Of a DNA stretch of 64,000 nt, positions 9,801 to 17,356 are shown in pieces; position 1 is the first letter of the stretch; every line of letters begins with the position of its first letter. A program made the position numbers and the translations under genes. Where the stretch lies: assembly GCA_035534615.1 (NCBI GenBank), contig DATLRO010000082.1:89982-153981 (forward strand), given 5' to 3'. The notes beneath the pieces are model-generated. The model did no database searches, was not told where the DNA came from, and saw only the letters and a list, made by a program, of their open reading frames with translations. This DNA comes from JAGWRA01 sp035534615 (GTDB lineage Bacteria; Acidobacteriota; Vicinamibacteria; Vicinamibacterales; CAVVIG01).

Positions 9801-10021
9801 CCGACGACCGCCCCGAGATACCAGGTATCGGGCTCGCTCGCCACGCCGGTGACCGCAAGGACACGGCCGCCCCGGAACGGCCCGACGAGGCGCCACCGCA
9901 TCCCGGCGTACAGGTTCGGCGGCACGGCAGGGGCCGCGAGGACCCGGCCGGCTCCGGGCCACAGCAGCAGTGACAGCACGAGGCCGATGACGCGGGCGGT
10001 CGTGCGGGACAACGACTTCAT
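6845..10021 (-). CDS. Secreted sortilin/BNR-repeat beta-propeller protein
   Basis: A 1058-aa protein with a signal peptide (MKSLSRTTARVIGLVLSLLL, cleavage near VLAAPA). The ATG at 10019-10021 follows GAGGAG; the longer reading adds only nine residues. The body carries at least eight Asp-box/BNR motifs of the S-x-D-x-G-x-T-W type: STDAGRTW, STDGGRTW, STDEGRTW, SDDAGRTW, STDGGRTF, SVDGGRSW, TRDGGRTW, THDYGRTW. This indicates one or two 7-10-bladed propellers as in VPS10/sortilin-type proteins. The C-terminal third (from about residue 790) looks like beta-sandwich plus a helical end with coiled-coil character. Such proteins are often labelled glycosyl hydrolases, but I see no catalytic signature. 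A binding or scaffolding role at the cell surface is as likely. Confidence 0.88.
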   Translation of the reverse strand: MKSLSRTTARVIGLVLSLLLWPGAGRVLAAPAVPPNLYAGMRWRLVGPFRGGRVLAVTGVASEPDTWYLGAVVGGVWKTTNGGNTWRPIFDHEPVASIGAIAVAPSNPNVIYVGTGESAPRGDISFGDGVYKSTDAGRTWTDVGLRDSRHIAQIIVDPHNPDIVLVAALGDIYGPNTERGVFRSTDGGRTWQKVLYKDEQTGAVDLAFDPSNPSIVYGALWQVSRTPWSFSSGGPGSGLYRSTDEGRTWTRLEGHGLPHGILGKIGVSVAGGSRGRRVYALIEADHGGLFRSDDAGRTWRRVNGGQELRTRAWYFTRVWASPVNPDVVYVADNAFWKSTDGGRTFEPVPIPGGDNHGFWMNPSAPDRMIESNDQGVVISVDGGRSWLKLDNLPIGQFYHVSTDDRFPYYLYGAQQDMGAIAIASRGWGGITRSDWYSVGGDDGESGYVLPEPGDPNLVIAGGYGGALTRFDVRTKQLNDIAPWSNNNGGHAASEVKYRFTWTAPLAFSPQDPHVLYMGSQYLMKTTNGGMSWAVISPDLSRDDKSKQGLSGGPITKDNSSAEYYDLIYSIAPSKVSAGEIWVGSDDGLVHLTRDGGRTWQNVTPQGLPAWAKVSTIEASPYDAGTAYLAVDAHKLDDLHPYIFRTHDYGRTWVKITDGISAPAYVHAVREDPVRRGLLFAGTETGAYVSFDDGDHWQSLQLNLPTASVRDLAVHGDDLAIATHGRSFWILDDITPLRQATAAVAGEPVHLFEPATALRIHEAGTYTISSGGIGKNPPDGAVLDYYLQSEPAGEVSLEVVDSHGVVAFRASSAPLTETAAGVASMPGESQTGVRLSRKPGMHRVVWNLRYALPVPIPGAAYDERPPRGILGLPGTYQVRLTVAGRTYTQPLTVTNDPRVKISQADLVSQFQLATTLMDAVRRDHVAVNQILDVRAQLAALQRRLAEDPQAGALGAAAAALDRKAAVIENVLYQSRAKTGEELLNYPTELNSKIAYLEDEVDFGDTAPTAQFREMATEYEQHLQEQLTRWETLKAQDLKALNDRLHARGIDAIFPAPGPR

Positions 10022-10260
10022 GGGCAGCTCCTCTTCGAAAGGTGTCACGGGCGGCCGCGCCGGCGCGTGCCGGCGATCGGAGCGCCTGCGGTCGCGCGCA
10101 TCATGGCACGAATCGGCTCAGCCGGCAGGCGGGCAGGCCGCCCGGTTCGGGGGATCCGCACGAGCGGTCCAGCATCGACCATCGCGCACGCGCCGGCAAG
10201 CTCAGCCATGCGGCCTGCATGAATCTCGACACCGCCGGCTCCCGGAGGCGCCACCGGTCA

Positions 10261-10266
10261 TAAGAT
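10261..10266 (+). promoter_or_regulatory. -10-like element immediately before the Kdo-hydroxylase-like gene
   Basis: TAAGAT ends 6 nt before the ATG at 10273, and there is no Shine-Dalgarno. If used, transcription would begin at or next to the A of the ATG and give a leaderless mRNA. Confidence 0.45.
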
Positions 10267-10272
10267 AGCGTC

Positions 10273-11184
10273 ATGTCTGTATCGTCGCGATCGAGTGCGC
10301 CACGACACAGCGTCCCGCGCGTCGACGACGTGACCCGGCCGCTGCCGCCGGAGGCGCTGGCCCATCTCGAGAACGGCGGCGTGATCCTGATCGGCGGCGA
10401 CCCGGCCGGGATCCCGGACGACGACCGGCAGTTTCTGCTCGGCCTGCCTCCGGCGGCCCCCGATCGGAACATCGCGTACCGGCCGAAGACGGGACGGGTG
10501 TCCGGCGTCGCGCGCGGCACCGACGCGGCGCGGCTGCAGGCGATCATGCGCCGCTTCTCGACCCACGCGGCGGTCCTGGTCGGGCGCCTCGTGCCCGGCT
10601 ACGCGGCCGCCTGGCGGGTGGACGAGGGAAGCTTCCGCCCGGTGCAGGAGCGGGCGCGCGGCCTCAGGCCGCGCGCCCGGCACGATCTGCTGCACTTCGA
10701 CGCGTTTCCGGGTCGGCCGACCAACGGCGACCGGCTTCTCCGCTTCTTCTGCAACCTCAACCCGACCGAGGAACGGATCTGGATCATGTCCGATCCGTTC
10801 GAGGTGGTCGTCGGACAGGTCGGGCGGACGCCGCAGCTGCTCCGCCTGCTCGACGAGCCGCCGCCGATCGGCCGGCGCCTGCTGGCGGCGCTCGGCGTGC
10901 AGCCGGCCCAGGCGCCCTATGACCGGTTCATGCTCGGCTTCCGTGACGCGCTCAAGGACGATGTGACGTTTCAGCGCACGTGCGTGAAGCACCGCCTGAC
11001 GTTTCCGCCCGGATCGGGCTGGCTGGTCTTCGGGGACATGGCGAGCCACGCGGTCGTGTCCGGGCAGTTCGCGCTCGAGCAGACGTTCGTGGTGTCGCGC
11101 GCGGCGATGGCGGATCCGGGCCGGGCGCCCGCTGCGACGCTCGAACGCCTCTGCGGCCACGCCGTGACGCTGGGCGGCACGTAG
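10273..11184 (+). CDS. Kdo hydroxylase-family Fe(II)/2-oxoglutarate dioxygenase
   Basis: A 303-aa protein resembling Kdo 3-hydroxylase (KdoO), which hydroxylates Kdo in lipid A-core. The diagnostic block is LLHFDAFPGRPTNGDRLLRF, with the HxD iron ligands, followed by CNLNPTEERIW. A candidate third ligand His is in MASHAVVSGQFALEQTFVV. No signal or membrane segment is evident, as expected for a cytoplasmic or peripheral lipopolysaccharide-core enzyme. A perfect 13-bp palindrome with a 3-nt loop (10651-10679) lies inside the coding sequence, just before the HxD motif. The start lacks a ribosome site and has a -10-like element 6 nt upstream. Family assignment is from motif memory; the exact hydroxylation target is inferred. 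Confidence 0.75.
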   Translation: MSVSSRSSAPRHSVPRVDDVTRPLPPEALAHLENGGVILIGGDPAGIPDDDRQFLLGLPPAAPDRNIAYRPKTGRVSGVARGTDAARLQAIMRRFSTHAAVLVGRLVPGYAAAWRVDEGSFRPVQERARGLRPRARHDLLHFDAFPGRPTNGDRLLRFFCNLNPTEERIWIMSDPFEVVVGQVGRTPQLLRLLDEPPPIGRRLLAALGVQPAQAPYDRFMLGFRDALKDDVTFQRTCVKHRLTFPPGSGWLVFGDMASHAVVSGQFALEQTFVVSRAAMADPGRAPAATLERLCGHAVTLGGT

Positions 11185-11205
11185 CGCGCGCCGCCCGCGG
11201 GATGT

Positions 11206-11211
11206 TAGAGT
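11206..11211 (+). promoter_or_regulatory. -10-like element immediately before pepT
   Basis: TAGAGT ends 7 nt before the pepT ATG (11219). There is no ribosome site between them, which suggests a leaderless transcript. Confidence 0.4.
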
Positions 11212-11218
11212 TTCCGGC

Positions 11219-12499
11219 ATGACTTCCATCGATCTGCTGCCGCTCAAGGCGGACGCCCTCGCCCGCTTCCTGCGCTACGTCGTCATCGATACCCGGTCGG
11301 ACGAGAAGTCCACGAGCGTGCCGAGCACGCCGGGACAGCTGACGCTCCTGCGGCTGCTCGCCGACGAGCTGCGCGCGCTCGGCCTGGCCGACGTGTCGAT
11401 GGACGAGTTCGGGTACGTGATGGCCACCGTGCCGGCCACGTCGCCGAAGGCGGACGTCCCGGCAGTCGGCTTCATCGCGCACGTCGACACCTCGCCCGAG
11501 ATGAGTGCGACGGACGTCCGGCCGATCGTCCACCGGGCGTACGACGGGCGGGATCTGGTGCTGCCCGACGATCCGGGCGCCGTGATCCGTCCGGCGGACG
11601 TTCCCGAGCTCCGCGATCAGCTCGGCCACGACATCGTGACCGCCTCCGGCCTGACGCTCCTCGGCGCGGACGACAAGGCGGGCGCGGCGGCCATCATGGC
11701 CGCCGCCGCCTATCTGACGGCCCACCCCGACATTCCGCACGGACCGATGCGCATCGGATTCACGCCGGACGAGGAGGTCGGCCGCGGCACGGCCCACTTC
11801 GACGTGGCCCGCTTCGGCGCGTACTGCGCCTACACGCTGGACGGCGGCGAGCGCGGCGACATCGAGTCCGAGAGCTTTTCGGCCGACGTCATGACGGTGA
11901 CGTTCCACGGCTTCAACACCCACCCCGGGTATGCCAAGGGGAAGATGGTGAACGCCATCCGCATGGCGGCCGACTTCATCCACCGGCTGCCGCAGGATCG
12001 ACTGTCGCCGGAAACGACCGACGGCTACGAGGGCTACCTGCATCCCTACGTCGTGCAGGCCAGCACCGAGCGGACGTCGGTCCGGCTGCTGGTCCGCGAT
12101 TTCGTCACCGGCGGCCTGCACGAGAAGGAGGCGCTCGTCGACCGGCTGGCGCGGGAGACGGTGGCCGCGTTCCCGGGCGGACGGGTCGAGATCGCCATCG
12201 AGGAGCAGTACCGGAACATGCGCGAGATCCTGGACGGCCATCCCGAAATCGTGGCGTCTGCGGCCGAGGCGATCCGCCGGGTCGGACTCGAACCGCGGAC
12301 GCGCCCGATCCGGGGCGGGACCGACGGGTCGCGCCTCTCCTTCATGGGGCTGCCGACCCCGAACCTGTTCGCCGGACAGCACAACATTCATTCGCGGCTG
12401 GAATGGGTCTCGCCCGAGGACATGGCCCGGGCAGCCGCGGCCGTCATCGAGATCTGCCGGATCTGGGAGGAGCGGCCGCGACCGGCTCTCCGCGGCTGA
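11219..12499 (+). CDS. pepT: Tripeptide aminopeptidase (peptidase T)
   Basis: PepT removes the N-terminal residue of tripeptides with two zinc ions (M20B family). The 426-aa length is close to the typical 408-410. Metal and catalytic motifs are in place: HVDTSPEMS (zinc His and catalytic Asp), LLGADDKAG (bridging Asp), PDEEVGRGTAHFD (catalytic Glu and zinc Glu), TLDGGERGDIE (zinc Asp) and AGQHNIHSRLEWV (zinc His). FNTHPGYAKGKMVNAI is also strongly PepT-specific. The enzyme is cytoplasmic and works in peptide scavenging. A -10-like TAGAGT stands 7 nt before the start. Confidence 0.97.
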   Translation: MTSIDLLPLKADALARFLRYVVIDTRSDEKSTSVPSTPGQLTLLRLLADELRALGLADVSMDEFGYVMATVPATSPKADVPAVGFIAHVDTSPEMSATDVRPIVHRAYDGRDLVLPDDPGAVIRPADVPELRDQLGHDIVTASGLTLLGADDKAGAAAIMAAAAYLTAHPDIPHGPMRIGFTPDEEVGRGTAHFDVARFGAYCAYTLDGGERGDIESESFSADVMTVTFHGFNTHPGYAKGKMVNAIRMAADFIHRLPQDRLSPETTDGYEGYLHPYVVQASTERTSVRLLVRDFVTGGLHEKEALVDRLARETVAAFPGGRVEIAIEEQYRNMREILDGHPEIVASAAEAIRRVGLEPRTRPIRGGTDGSRLSFMGLPTPNLFAGQHNIHSRLEWVSPEDMARAAAAVIEICRIWEERPRPALRG

Positions 12500-12520
12500 T
12501 CGATTCGCCCGCTTCGGTGG

Positions 12521-12526
12521 TAGACT
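12521..12526 (+). promoter_or_regulatory. -10-like element before the MBL-fold gene
   Basis: TAGACT lies 21 bp after the pepT stop and 128 bp before the next ATG. Its use would separate the MBL gene from pepT transcription. Confidence 0.3.
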
Positions 12527-12654
12527 CGCGCGGACGGGCGGCGGCAGTCGCCGGAACGGTCGACCGGCCGGCGGCGCTCTCCGCGTCACGCTGACGGCCG
12601 CCGCCGGTGACGGCGGGCGGCGCTCACCGCGGCCCGTGCATCCCCGAGGAGCGT

Positions 12655-13407
12655 ATGACCCGAACAACGAGCGGACTGCTGGTCGCCATGATGATCGCCG
12701 GCGCAGGAGCCGCCGCGGCCGCGACCGACGCGATTCCGGCCGCCGGGGGCAACATCGAGATCACGCCGCTGTATCACGCGAGCGTCCAGATCGAGTACGC
12801 CGGCAAGGTGATCCAGGTCGATCCCACCAAGCAGGGGAACGACTTCGGCCCGAAGCCGGCCGACATCATCCTGGTGACCCACATCCACAGCGACCACTTC
12901 CAGCCGGCCGCCCTGGCGCAGCTGCGGGGCCCTGCCACGAAGGTGATCGCGCCGGCCAACGTCGCGGCCGAGCTGCACGGCGCGATCGTCATGAAGAACG
13001 GCGACCGGCGGACGGTCGACGGCATCCGCATCGAAGCGGTGCCGATGTACAACATGACGCGGGGGCCGGCGCCCGGGAAGTTCTACCATCCGAAAGGGCT
13101 GGGCAACGGGTACATCCTGACGCTCGGGGGCAAGCGGGTGTACCTGTCGGGCGACACGGAGTGCACGCCGGCGATGCGCCGCCTCAGGCACATCGACGTG
13201 GCCTTCATCTGCATGAACCTGCCCTACACGATGCCGCCGCTGGAGGCGGCCGCGTGCGTGAAGCTCTTCAAGCCGAAGATCGTCTACCCGTACCACTACC
13301 GCGGGTCGGATCCGAAGCAGTTTGCCGACGCGCTGAAGGGCGAGCCGATCGACGTGCGGCTGCGTAACTGGTACCGCCCGCTGCCCGGGTCCGGCGGCCG
13401 CCCGTAG
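12655..13407 (+). CDS. MBL-fold metallo-hydrolase (UlaG-like), exported
   Basis: A 250-aa metallo-beta-lactamase-fold hydrolase. ATG 12655 follows GAGGAG (12646-12651). Residues 1-22 are a signal peptide (LLVAMMIAGAGAAAAA). The metal site motif HIHSDHFQPAALAQL is the HxHxDH signature. The sequence then continues with SGDTECTPAMRRL (bridging Asp) and YPYHYRGSDPKQFADALKG (third His), an arrangement common to the UlaG-like branch of small one-domain hydrolases. The substrate is unknown. A stem-loop follows the stop. Confidence 0.85.
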   Translation: MTRTTSGLLVAMMIAGAGAAAAATDAIPAAGGNIEITPLYHASVQIEYAGKVIQVDPTKQGNDFGPKPADIILVTHIHSDHFQPAALAQLRGPATKVIAPANVAAELHGAIVMKNGDRRTVDGIRIEAVPMYNMTRGPAPGKFYHPKGLGNGYILTLGGKRVYLSGDTECTPAMRRLRHIDVAFICMNLPYTMPPLEAAACVKLFKPKIVYPYHYRGSDPKQFADALKGEPIDVRLRNWYRPLPGSGGRP

Positions 13408-13413
13408 GCTGAC

Positions 13414-13444
13414 GCCGGTCCGCCGCCCGTGGGGGCGGACCGGC
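13414..13444 (+). terminator. Stem-loop after the MBL gene
   Basis: GCCGGTCCGCC (13414-13424) pairs perfectly with GGCGGACCGGC (13434-13444) around a 9-nt loop. It starts 7 bp after the MBL stop and ends 7 bp before the next gene. There is no U-tract, only CTTCC. Confidence 0.5.
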
Positions 13445-13451
13445 CTTCCGC

Positions 13452-15749
13452 ATGGCTCGCACCGCTTCCGCGTCATCGACGCGCCCCGGCTCCCGGCGCC
13501 GTGCCGCCCCCCGGCGGCCACCCGAGCCAGCGCAGCCCGGGCGGCCGCCGGCACGCGACCGTCTGGTCTGGATGCTCGTGGTGTTCGCCGTCGCGCTCGG
13601 CATCCGCGTCCTGCACGTCTGGCTGATCCACCGCGAGCCGTTCTTCACGCTGAGACTCGGCGACGCGGACGTCTATGACGCCTGGGCCCGGCGGATCGCG
13701 GCCGGCGACTGGGTCGGGCACCAGGTCTTCTATCAGGCCCCGCTGTATCCGTACTTCCTGGCGGTCATCTACCTGACGCTCGGGCCGGCCGTCCTGACGG
13801 TCCGGCTGGTGCAGGCGGTCCTCAGCGCGGCGGCGTGCGCGCTGCTGGCGGGCGCCGGCTGGCGCCTGTTCTCGAAGCAGGCCGGCCTCGTCGCCGGATT
13901 CATGCTGGCGCTCTATCCGCCGTCGATCTTCCTCGACACGCTCCTTCAGAAATCGGCCCTGGATCTGTTCTTCCTGTGCCTGGCGCTGTGGCTGCTGAGC
14001 CGTCTGCTGGCCGCGCCCGGGCGCGCCGTCGCGTGGTGGCTCGGCGTCTCGCTCGGCGGCCTGATGCTCGTCCGCGAGAACACGCTGATCCTGGTCGCGC
14101 CGCTGCTGGTCTGGTTCGCGCTCCAGCGCGCATGGTCGCCCCGCCGCCGCCTCGCGCTCGCCGGCCTGTTCGTCGCCGGCCTCGGCGTCGTGCTGGTGCC
14201 GGTCGCCATCCGCAACGGCATGGTGGGCGGCGAATTCTACGTGACGACGGCGCAGTTCGGTCCGAACTTCTACATCGGCAACAATCCGCACGCGGACGGC
14301 ACGTACAAGTCCCTGCGGCCGATGCGGGGCCGCGCGGCGGTCGAGCGGAAGGACGCGACCACCCTGGCCGAACGGGCGCTCGGGCGCACGCTGACGCCGG
14401 CGGAAGTCTCCGGGTACTACACGGGCCAGGCGCTCGATTTCATCCGCACGCAGCCCGGACGGTGGGTGCAGCTGCTCCTCCGGAAGTTCGCGCTCACGTG
14501 GAACACGACCGAGATCGCCGACACCGAAGATCAGTACACCTACGCCGGGCTGTCGTGGCCGCTGCGGCTGGAGGCGATCTGGAACCTGGGCGTCCTGGCG
14601 CCGCTCGCCTGCCTCGGGCTCTGGAGCACGCGCGACGACTGGCGGCGGCTGTGGCTCCTGCACCTCATGCTCGCCGCGTACGTCGCCAGCGTCGTCCTGT
14701 TCTACGTGTTCGCCCGCTACCGGTATCCGATGGTGCCGTTCCTCGTCCTGTTCGCGGCGGCCGGCGTCACCCGCCTGCGCGCGTTCGTGCGGGAGCGCGG
14801 CCGCGGCGACATCGCCGGGTGCGCGGCGGCGACCGTCGCCGTCGCGGTCTTCTGCAACTGGCCGATGATCCCGCGCAACAGACTCGAAGCGGTCACGCAC
14901 TACAACTTCGGTGTCGGCTTCGAGCGGCGGCACCAGCCGGCACTCGCGGTTCAGGAGTACCACGCCGCCCTCGCGCTCGACCCGGCGCTGGTGGTGGCGC
15001 ACAACGATCTCGGGCTGCTGCTCGGCCGCCAGGGGCATCTGCGCCAGGCGGCCCGGGAGCTCGAGACGGTGGTCCGCCTCGATCCGACGTACGCCACGGC
15101 GCAGAACAATCTCGGCGTCGTGCTCGGCCAGCAGGGCGACCTCCGCGACGCCCTCGCGCACTTCGAGGCCGCGATCCGGATCGACCCGCGCAATGCGGAG
15201 GCCCACAACAACCTGGGGCAGATGCTCGCCGCGCAGGGGCGGATAACCGACGCGCGGGCGGAGTACGAGCAGGCCGCCCGCCTCGATCCCCGGTACGCCG
15301 AGGCGCGGCGGAACCTCGCGCGCCTGGACGCTGCCCAGGGCCGGTTCGCGGAGGCGGCCGCGGAATACCGGCAGGCGCTGGCGCTGGCCCCGGACGATGC
15401 CGCGACCCACGCCGCGCTGGCGCAGGTGCTGGTGCGCACGGGCGATGTCGACCAGGCGGCGGCCGAATTCCAGCGGGCAGTTGCGCTCCGCCCGGACGAT
15501 CCGGCCATCCTCAACGACTTCGGGATCCTGCTGGCGGGCGCCGGCCGGCTGGACGCGGCGGCGGCGCAGTTCCAGCGGGCGATCGTGGTGGCGCCCGACG
15601 GCGCCGAGGCGCACAACAACCTCGGGATCGTCCTCGCCCAGCAGGGGCACACGGCCGAAGCGGCCGCGGAGTTCCGGCAGGCGATCAGCCTCGATCCGGG
15701 TTACGACGAAGCCCGGCGGAACCTGGCGCGCCTGCACGTGCGCCCCTGA
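13452..15749 (+). CDS. GT-C-type membrane glycosyltransferase-like protein fused to TPR repeats
   Basis: A 765-aa protein in two halves. After an Arg/Pro-rich tail, residues of about 40-460 contain some 10-12 hydrophobic segments. They begin WMLVVFAVALGIRVLHVWLI and are followed by an extracytoplasmic loop with GDADVYDAWARRIAAGDW, the position and style of the catalytic Asp loop in ArnT/PMT-type GT-C transferases that use lipid-linked sugar donors. FYQAPLYPYFLAVIYL is also typical. From about residue 480 to the end there are eight full TPR units (for example NNLGVVLGQQGDLRDALAHF, NNLGIVLAQQGHTAEAAAEF) plus a partial ninth. The TPR part probably recruits a partner or substrate. No acceptor can be assigned. 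Confidence 0.8.
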   Translation: MARTASASSTRPGSRRRAAPRRPPEPAQPGRPPARDRLVWMLVVFAVALGIRVLHVWLIHREPFFTLRLGDADVYDAWARRIAAGDWVGHQVFYQAPLYPYFLAVIYLTLGPAVLTVRLVQAVLSAAACALLAGAGWRLFSKQAGLVAGFMLALYPPSIFLDTLLQKSALDLFFLCLALWLLSRLLAAPGRAVAWWLGVSLGGLMLVRENTLILVAPLLVWFALQRAWSPRRRLALAGLFVAGLGVVLVPVAIRNGMVGGEFYVTTAQFGPNFYIGNNPHADGTYKSLRPMRGRAAVERKDATTLAERALGRTLTPAEVSGYYTGQALDFIRTQPGRWVQLLLRKFALTWNTTEIADTEDQYTYAGLSWPLRLEAIWNLGVLAPLACLGLWSTRDDWRRLWLLHLMLAAYVASVVLFYVFARYRYPMVPFLVLFAAAGVTRLRAFVRERGRGDIAGCAAATVAVAVFCNWPMIPRNRLEAVTHYNFGVGFERRHQPALAVQEYHAALALDPALVVAHNDLGLLLGRQGHLRQAARELETVVRLDPTYATAQNNLGVVLGQQGDLRDALAHFEAAIRIDPRNAEAHNNLGQMLAAQGRITDARAEYEQAARLDPRYAEARRNLARLDAAQGRFAEAAAEYRQALALAPDDAATHAALAQVLVRTGDVDQAAAEFQRAVALRPDDPAILNDFGILLAGAGRLDAAAAQFQRAIVVAPDGAEAHNNLGIVLAQQGHTAEAAAEFRQAISLDPGYDEARRNLARLHVRP

Positions 15750-15769
15750 GCGTCCGCAGCGCCGTCAAC

Positions 15770-16018
15770 ACGCTGCGCTGCACGGACGAGGAGATCGTGC
15801 GCGTCGCGCGCGCGGCGTTCGCCGAGGCGCGCCGGCGCCGCCGCCACATGGTCGAGGAGCGGGTCGCCGACGAACAGGGGCTGGATGCCGCGTTCGGGAT
15901 CGACAAGGGAGCGCGGGCACGGCTGCTGACCGGCCTGGATGCCATCGCGCGGACGCTGGCGCAGGCAGAGGCGATCGACACCTTCGAGCGCGGGCACGAA
16001 GGCGCACTCACCGGCGGG
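15770..16018 (+). pseudogene. Probable remnant of leucine biosynthesis genes (leuB piece joined to leuD C-terminus)
   Basis: This stretch has no start codon in context, but one open frame contains two recognisable pieces. First comes TDEEIVRVARAAFAEARRRR, similar to the [20 protein letters not shown] segment in the middle of 3-isopropylmalate dehydrogenase (LeuB). About 15 residues later comes AAFGIDKGARARLLTGLDAI followed by ARTLAQAEAIDTFE, which closely resembles the extreme C-terminus of isopropylmalate dehydratase small subunit (LeuD). leuB and leuD are often adjacent, so a deletion from within leuB to the end of leuD would give this structure. The cupin gene ends against it from the other side. 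The match is from memory and modest in length. Confidence 0.42.
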
Positions 16019-16024
16019 GCGGGC

Positions 16025-16432
16025 TCAGGCGGGCACGAGGGCGTCCAGTTCCGGCAGCAGCACGATCCCTTCCTGATCATGCGCGGCCGTGTGCGCCACC
16101 AGCGCCCGGCAGGTTGCATGCGACCGGTTCCTCACCAGGTGCGGCATCCCGGCCGGCACGTACATGTAATCGCCGGCCCGCGCCTCCAGCCGCTGCGCCA
16201 GCCGGACGCCGAAATACATCTCGGCCTCCCCCTCGATGACATAGACGGCCGTCTCAACGCCGTGATGGAGATGTGTCTTCGCGCGGGCGCCCGGCGGCCG
16301 GACGGCGAGGTTCAGACAGATCCCGGTCGTGCCGGCCGTCTCGCTCGTCAGCCCCGCCAGATACGTCAGCCCCTGCCGGCCGACATAGGCGCCCCCCGTG
16401 CGCACGACGGCGCAGGTCGCTTCGGTAGCCAT
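16025..16432 (-). CDS. Cupin-domain protein
   Basis: A 135-aa single-domain cupin. Motif 1 is THLHHGVETAVYVIEGEAEM, that is G-x5-HxH-type metal ligands with the Glu in place. Motif 2 is AGDYMYVPAGMPHLVRN. Together they form the usual metal-binding barrel. The substrate or ligand is unknown. The start has GGGAGG upstream, and a -10-like TACAAT on the minus strand (plus ATTGTA, 16501-16506) lies about 70 bp before it. The gene converges on the leucine-gene remnant. Confidence 0.82.
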   Translation of the reverse strand: MATEATCAVVRTGGAYVGRQGLTYLAGLTSETAGTTGICLNLAVRPPGARAKTHLHHGVETAVYVIEGEAEMYFGVRLAQRLEARAGDYMYVPAGMPHLVRNRSHATCRALVAHTAAHDQEGIVLLPELDALVPA

Positions 16433-16591
16433 CCCCGCCTCCCCGAGGCGCGGCGACCCGCAGTCTGAGCCCGCGGTGCCGCACCGGCATGCTCAGCGCA
16501 ATTGTAGAACAGGCGCACTCGCGGCGATGTGCACGGCCGCACGGACTTCCGAAAGAAGGATGATCGCGTGCTCGGAGGCGCCGGCGGAAAC

Positions 16592-16676
16592 GGCCCGCAC
16601 GGCGGGCCCGCGAGGGAGCGGCGCGGGGCACCGGGCCCCCGCGAGCGACCGAGCCGGGGTCCGGGGCGGCGCCCCG
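16592..16676 (-). repeat. Dispersed hairpin-rich repeat, copy 1
   Basis: This element shares a 19-bp block (16651-16669, minus strand CCGCCCCGGACCCCGGCTC) and a 22-bp block (16592-16613) with a copy at 42528-42614 in opposite orientation. Block order and distance (78 versus 80 bp) are conserved while the middle differs. Each shared block includes or abuts a hairpin: CGGGGC-GCC-GCCCCG at 16662-16676 and GGCCCGC-n3-GCGGGCC at the other end. It sits 8 bp after the GNAT gene's stop codon. Confidence 0.75.
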
Positions 16677-16684
16677 GCAGGAGA

Positions 16685-17329
16685 TCAGTGCACGCGGATG
16701 CTCCAGGCCGTCTTGGCGCGGAACCAGTCGTCCTCGACGATGGTCCACAGGGCCTGGTCCAGATATTCGCCCGCCCGGAAGAACGCGCGCCGGAGCACCG
16801 CCTCCTTGATCGCGCCGATCTTCTGGAGCGCGTTGTTGCACCGGCCGTTCTGGAGCGCCGCCCGCGCCTCCAGCCGGTGCGTGCCGGCGATTCCGAACGC
16901 GAAGTCGATCATCAGCCGGGCGGAATCCATGAAGAAGCCCGATCCCCAGTAGTCGGAGCCGAGCGCGAACCCCCACTCCGCCGTCGCGAAGCGCGGCTCG
17001 AGCTGTCGGAGGTGCAGCAGTCCGACCGGGTGCTGCGCCTCGTGCGGCACGACGACGTAGCAGGCGTACGCGCCCGCCTCGCGCTCCTTGATCGCCCAGT
17101 CGACGAACCGCTGGAACTCGGCGATTGTCGTGGGTGGCGTCGACAGGAAGCGCGAAACTTCCGGCGCCGTCAGCAGCGTCACCAGATGCGGCGCGTCGGT
17201 CGGGCGGACCTCCCGGAGGCTGACGAGTCGACCGGTCAGCAGCGGCAGTGCCTGCCGCCAGTCGTCGACTTCGGCCGGCGCCGGCGCGTCGGCCTCTTCC
17301 AGTTCGGGAGGTTTCGGCATCTTCTCCAT
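16685..17329 (-). CDS. GNAT-family N-acetyltransferase (RimJ/RimL type)
   Basis: A 214-aa acetyl-CoA-dependent transferase. After a Pro/Glu-rich N-terminal tail of about 30 residues, TGRLVSLREVRPTDAPHLVT begins the GNAT fold. Conserved parts are VGLLHLRQLEPRFATAEWGF, the LGSDYWGSGFFMDSARLMID region (cofactor-binding segment, somewhat unlike the Q/RxxGxG/A consensus) and ALQNGRCNNALQKIGAIKEA. RimJ/RimL relatives acetylate protein N-termini or small amines; the substrate here is unknown. The start is 27 bp after the subtilase stop on the same strand and has GAGGAG upstream, so co-transcription is likely. Confidence 0.85.
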   Translation of the reverse strand: MEKMPKPPELEEADAPAPAEVDDWRQALPLLTGRLVSLREVRPTDAPHLVTLLTAPEVSRFLSTPPTTIAEFQRFVDWAIKEREAGAYACYVVVPHEAQHPVGLLHLRQLEPRFATAEWGFALGSDYWGSGFFMDSARLMIDFAFGIAGTHRLEARAALQNGRCNNALQKIGAIKEAVLRRAFFRAGEYLDQALWTIVEDDWFRAKTAWSIRVH

Positions 17330-17356
17330 GAGCGTAGGCTCCTCACGTTCCCGGCG

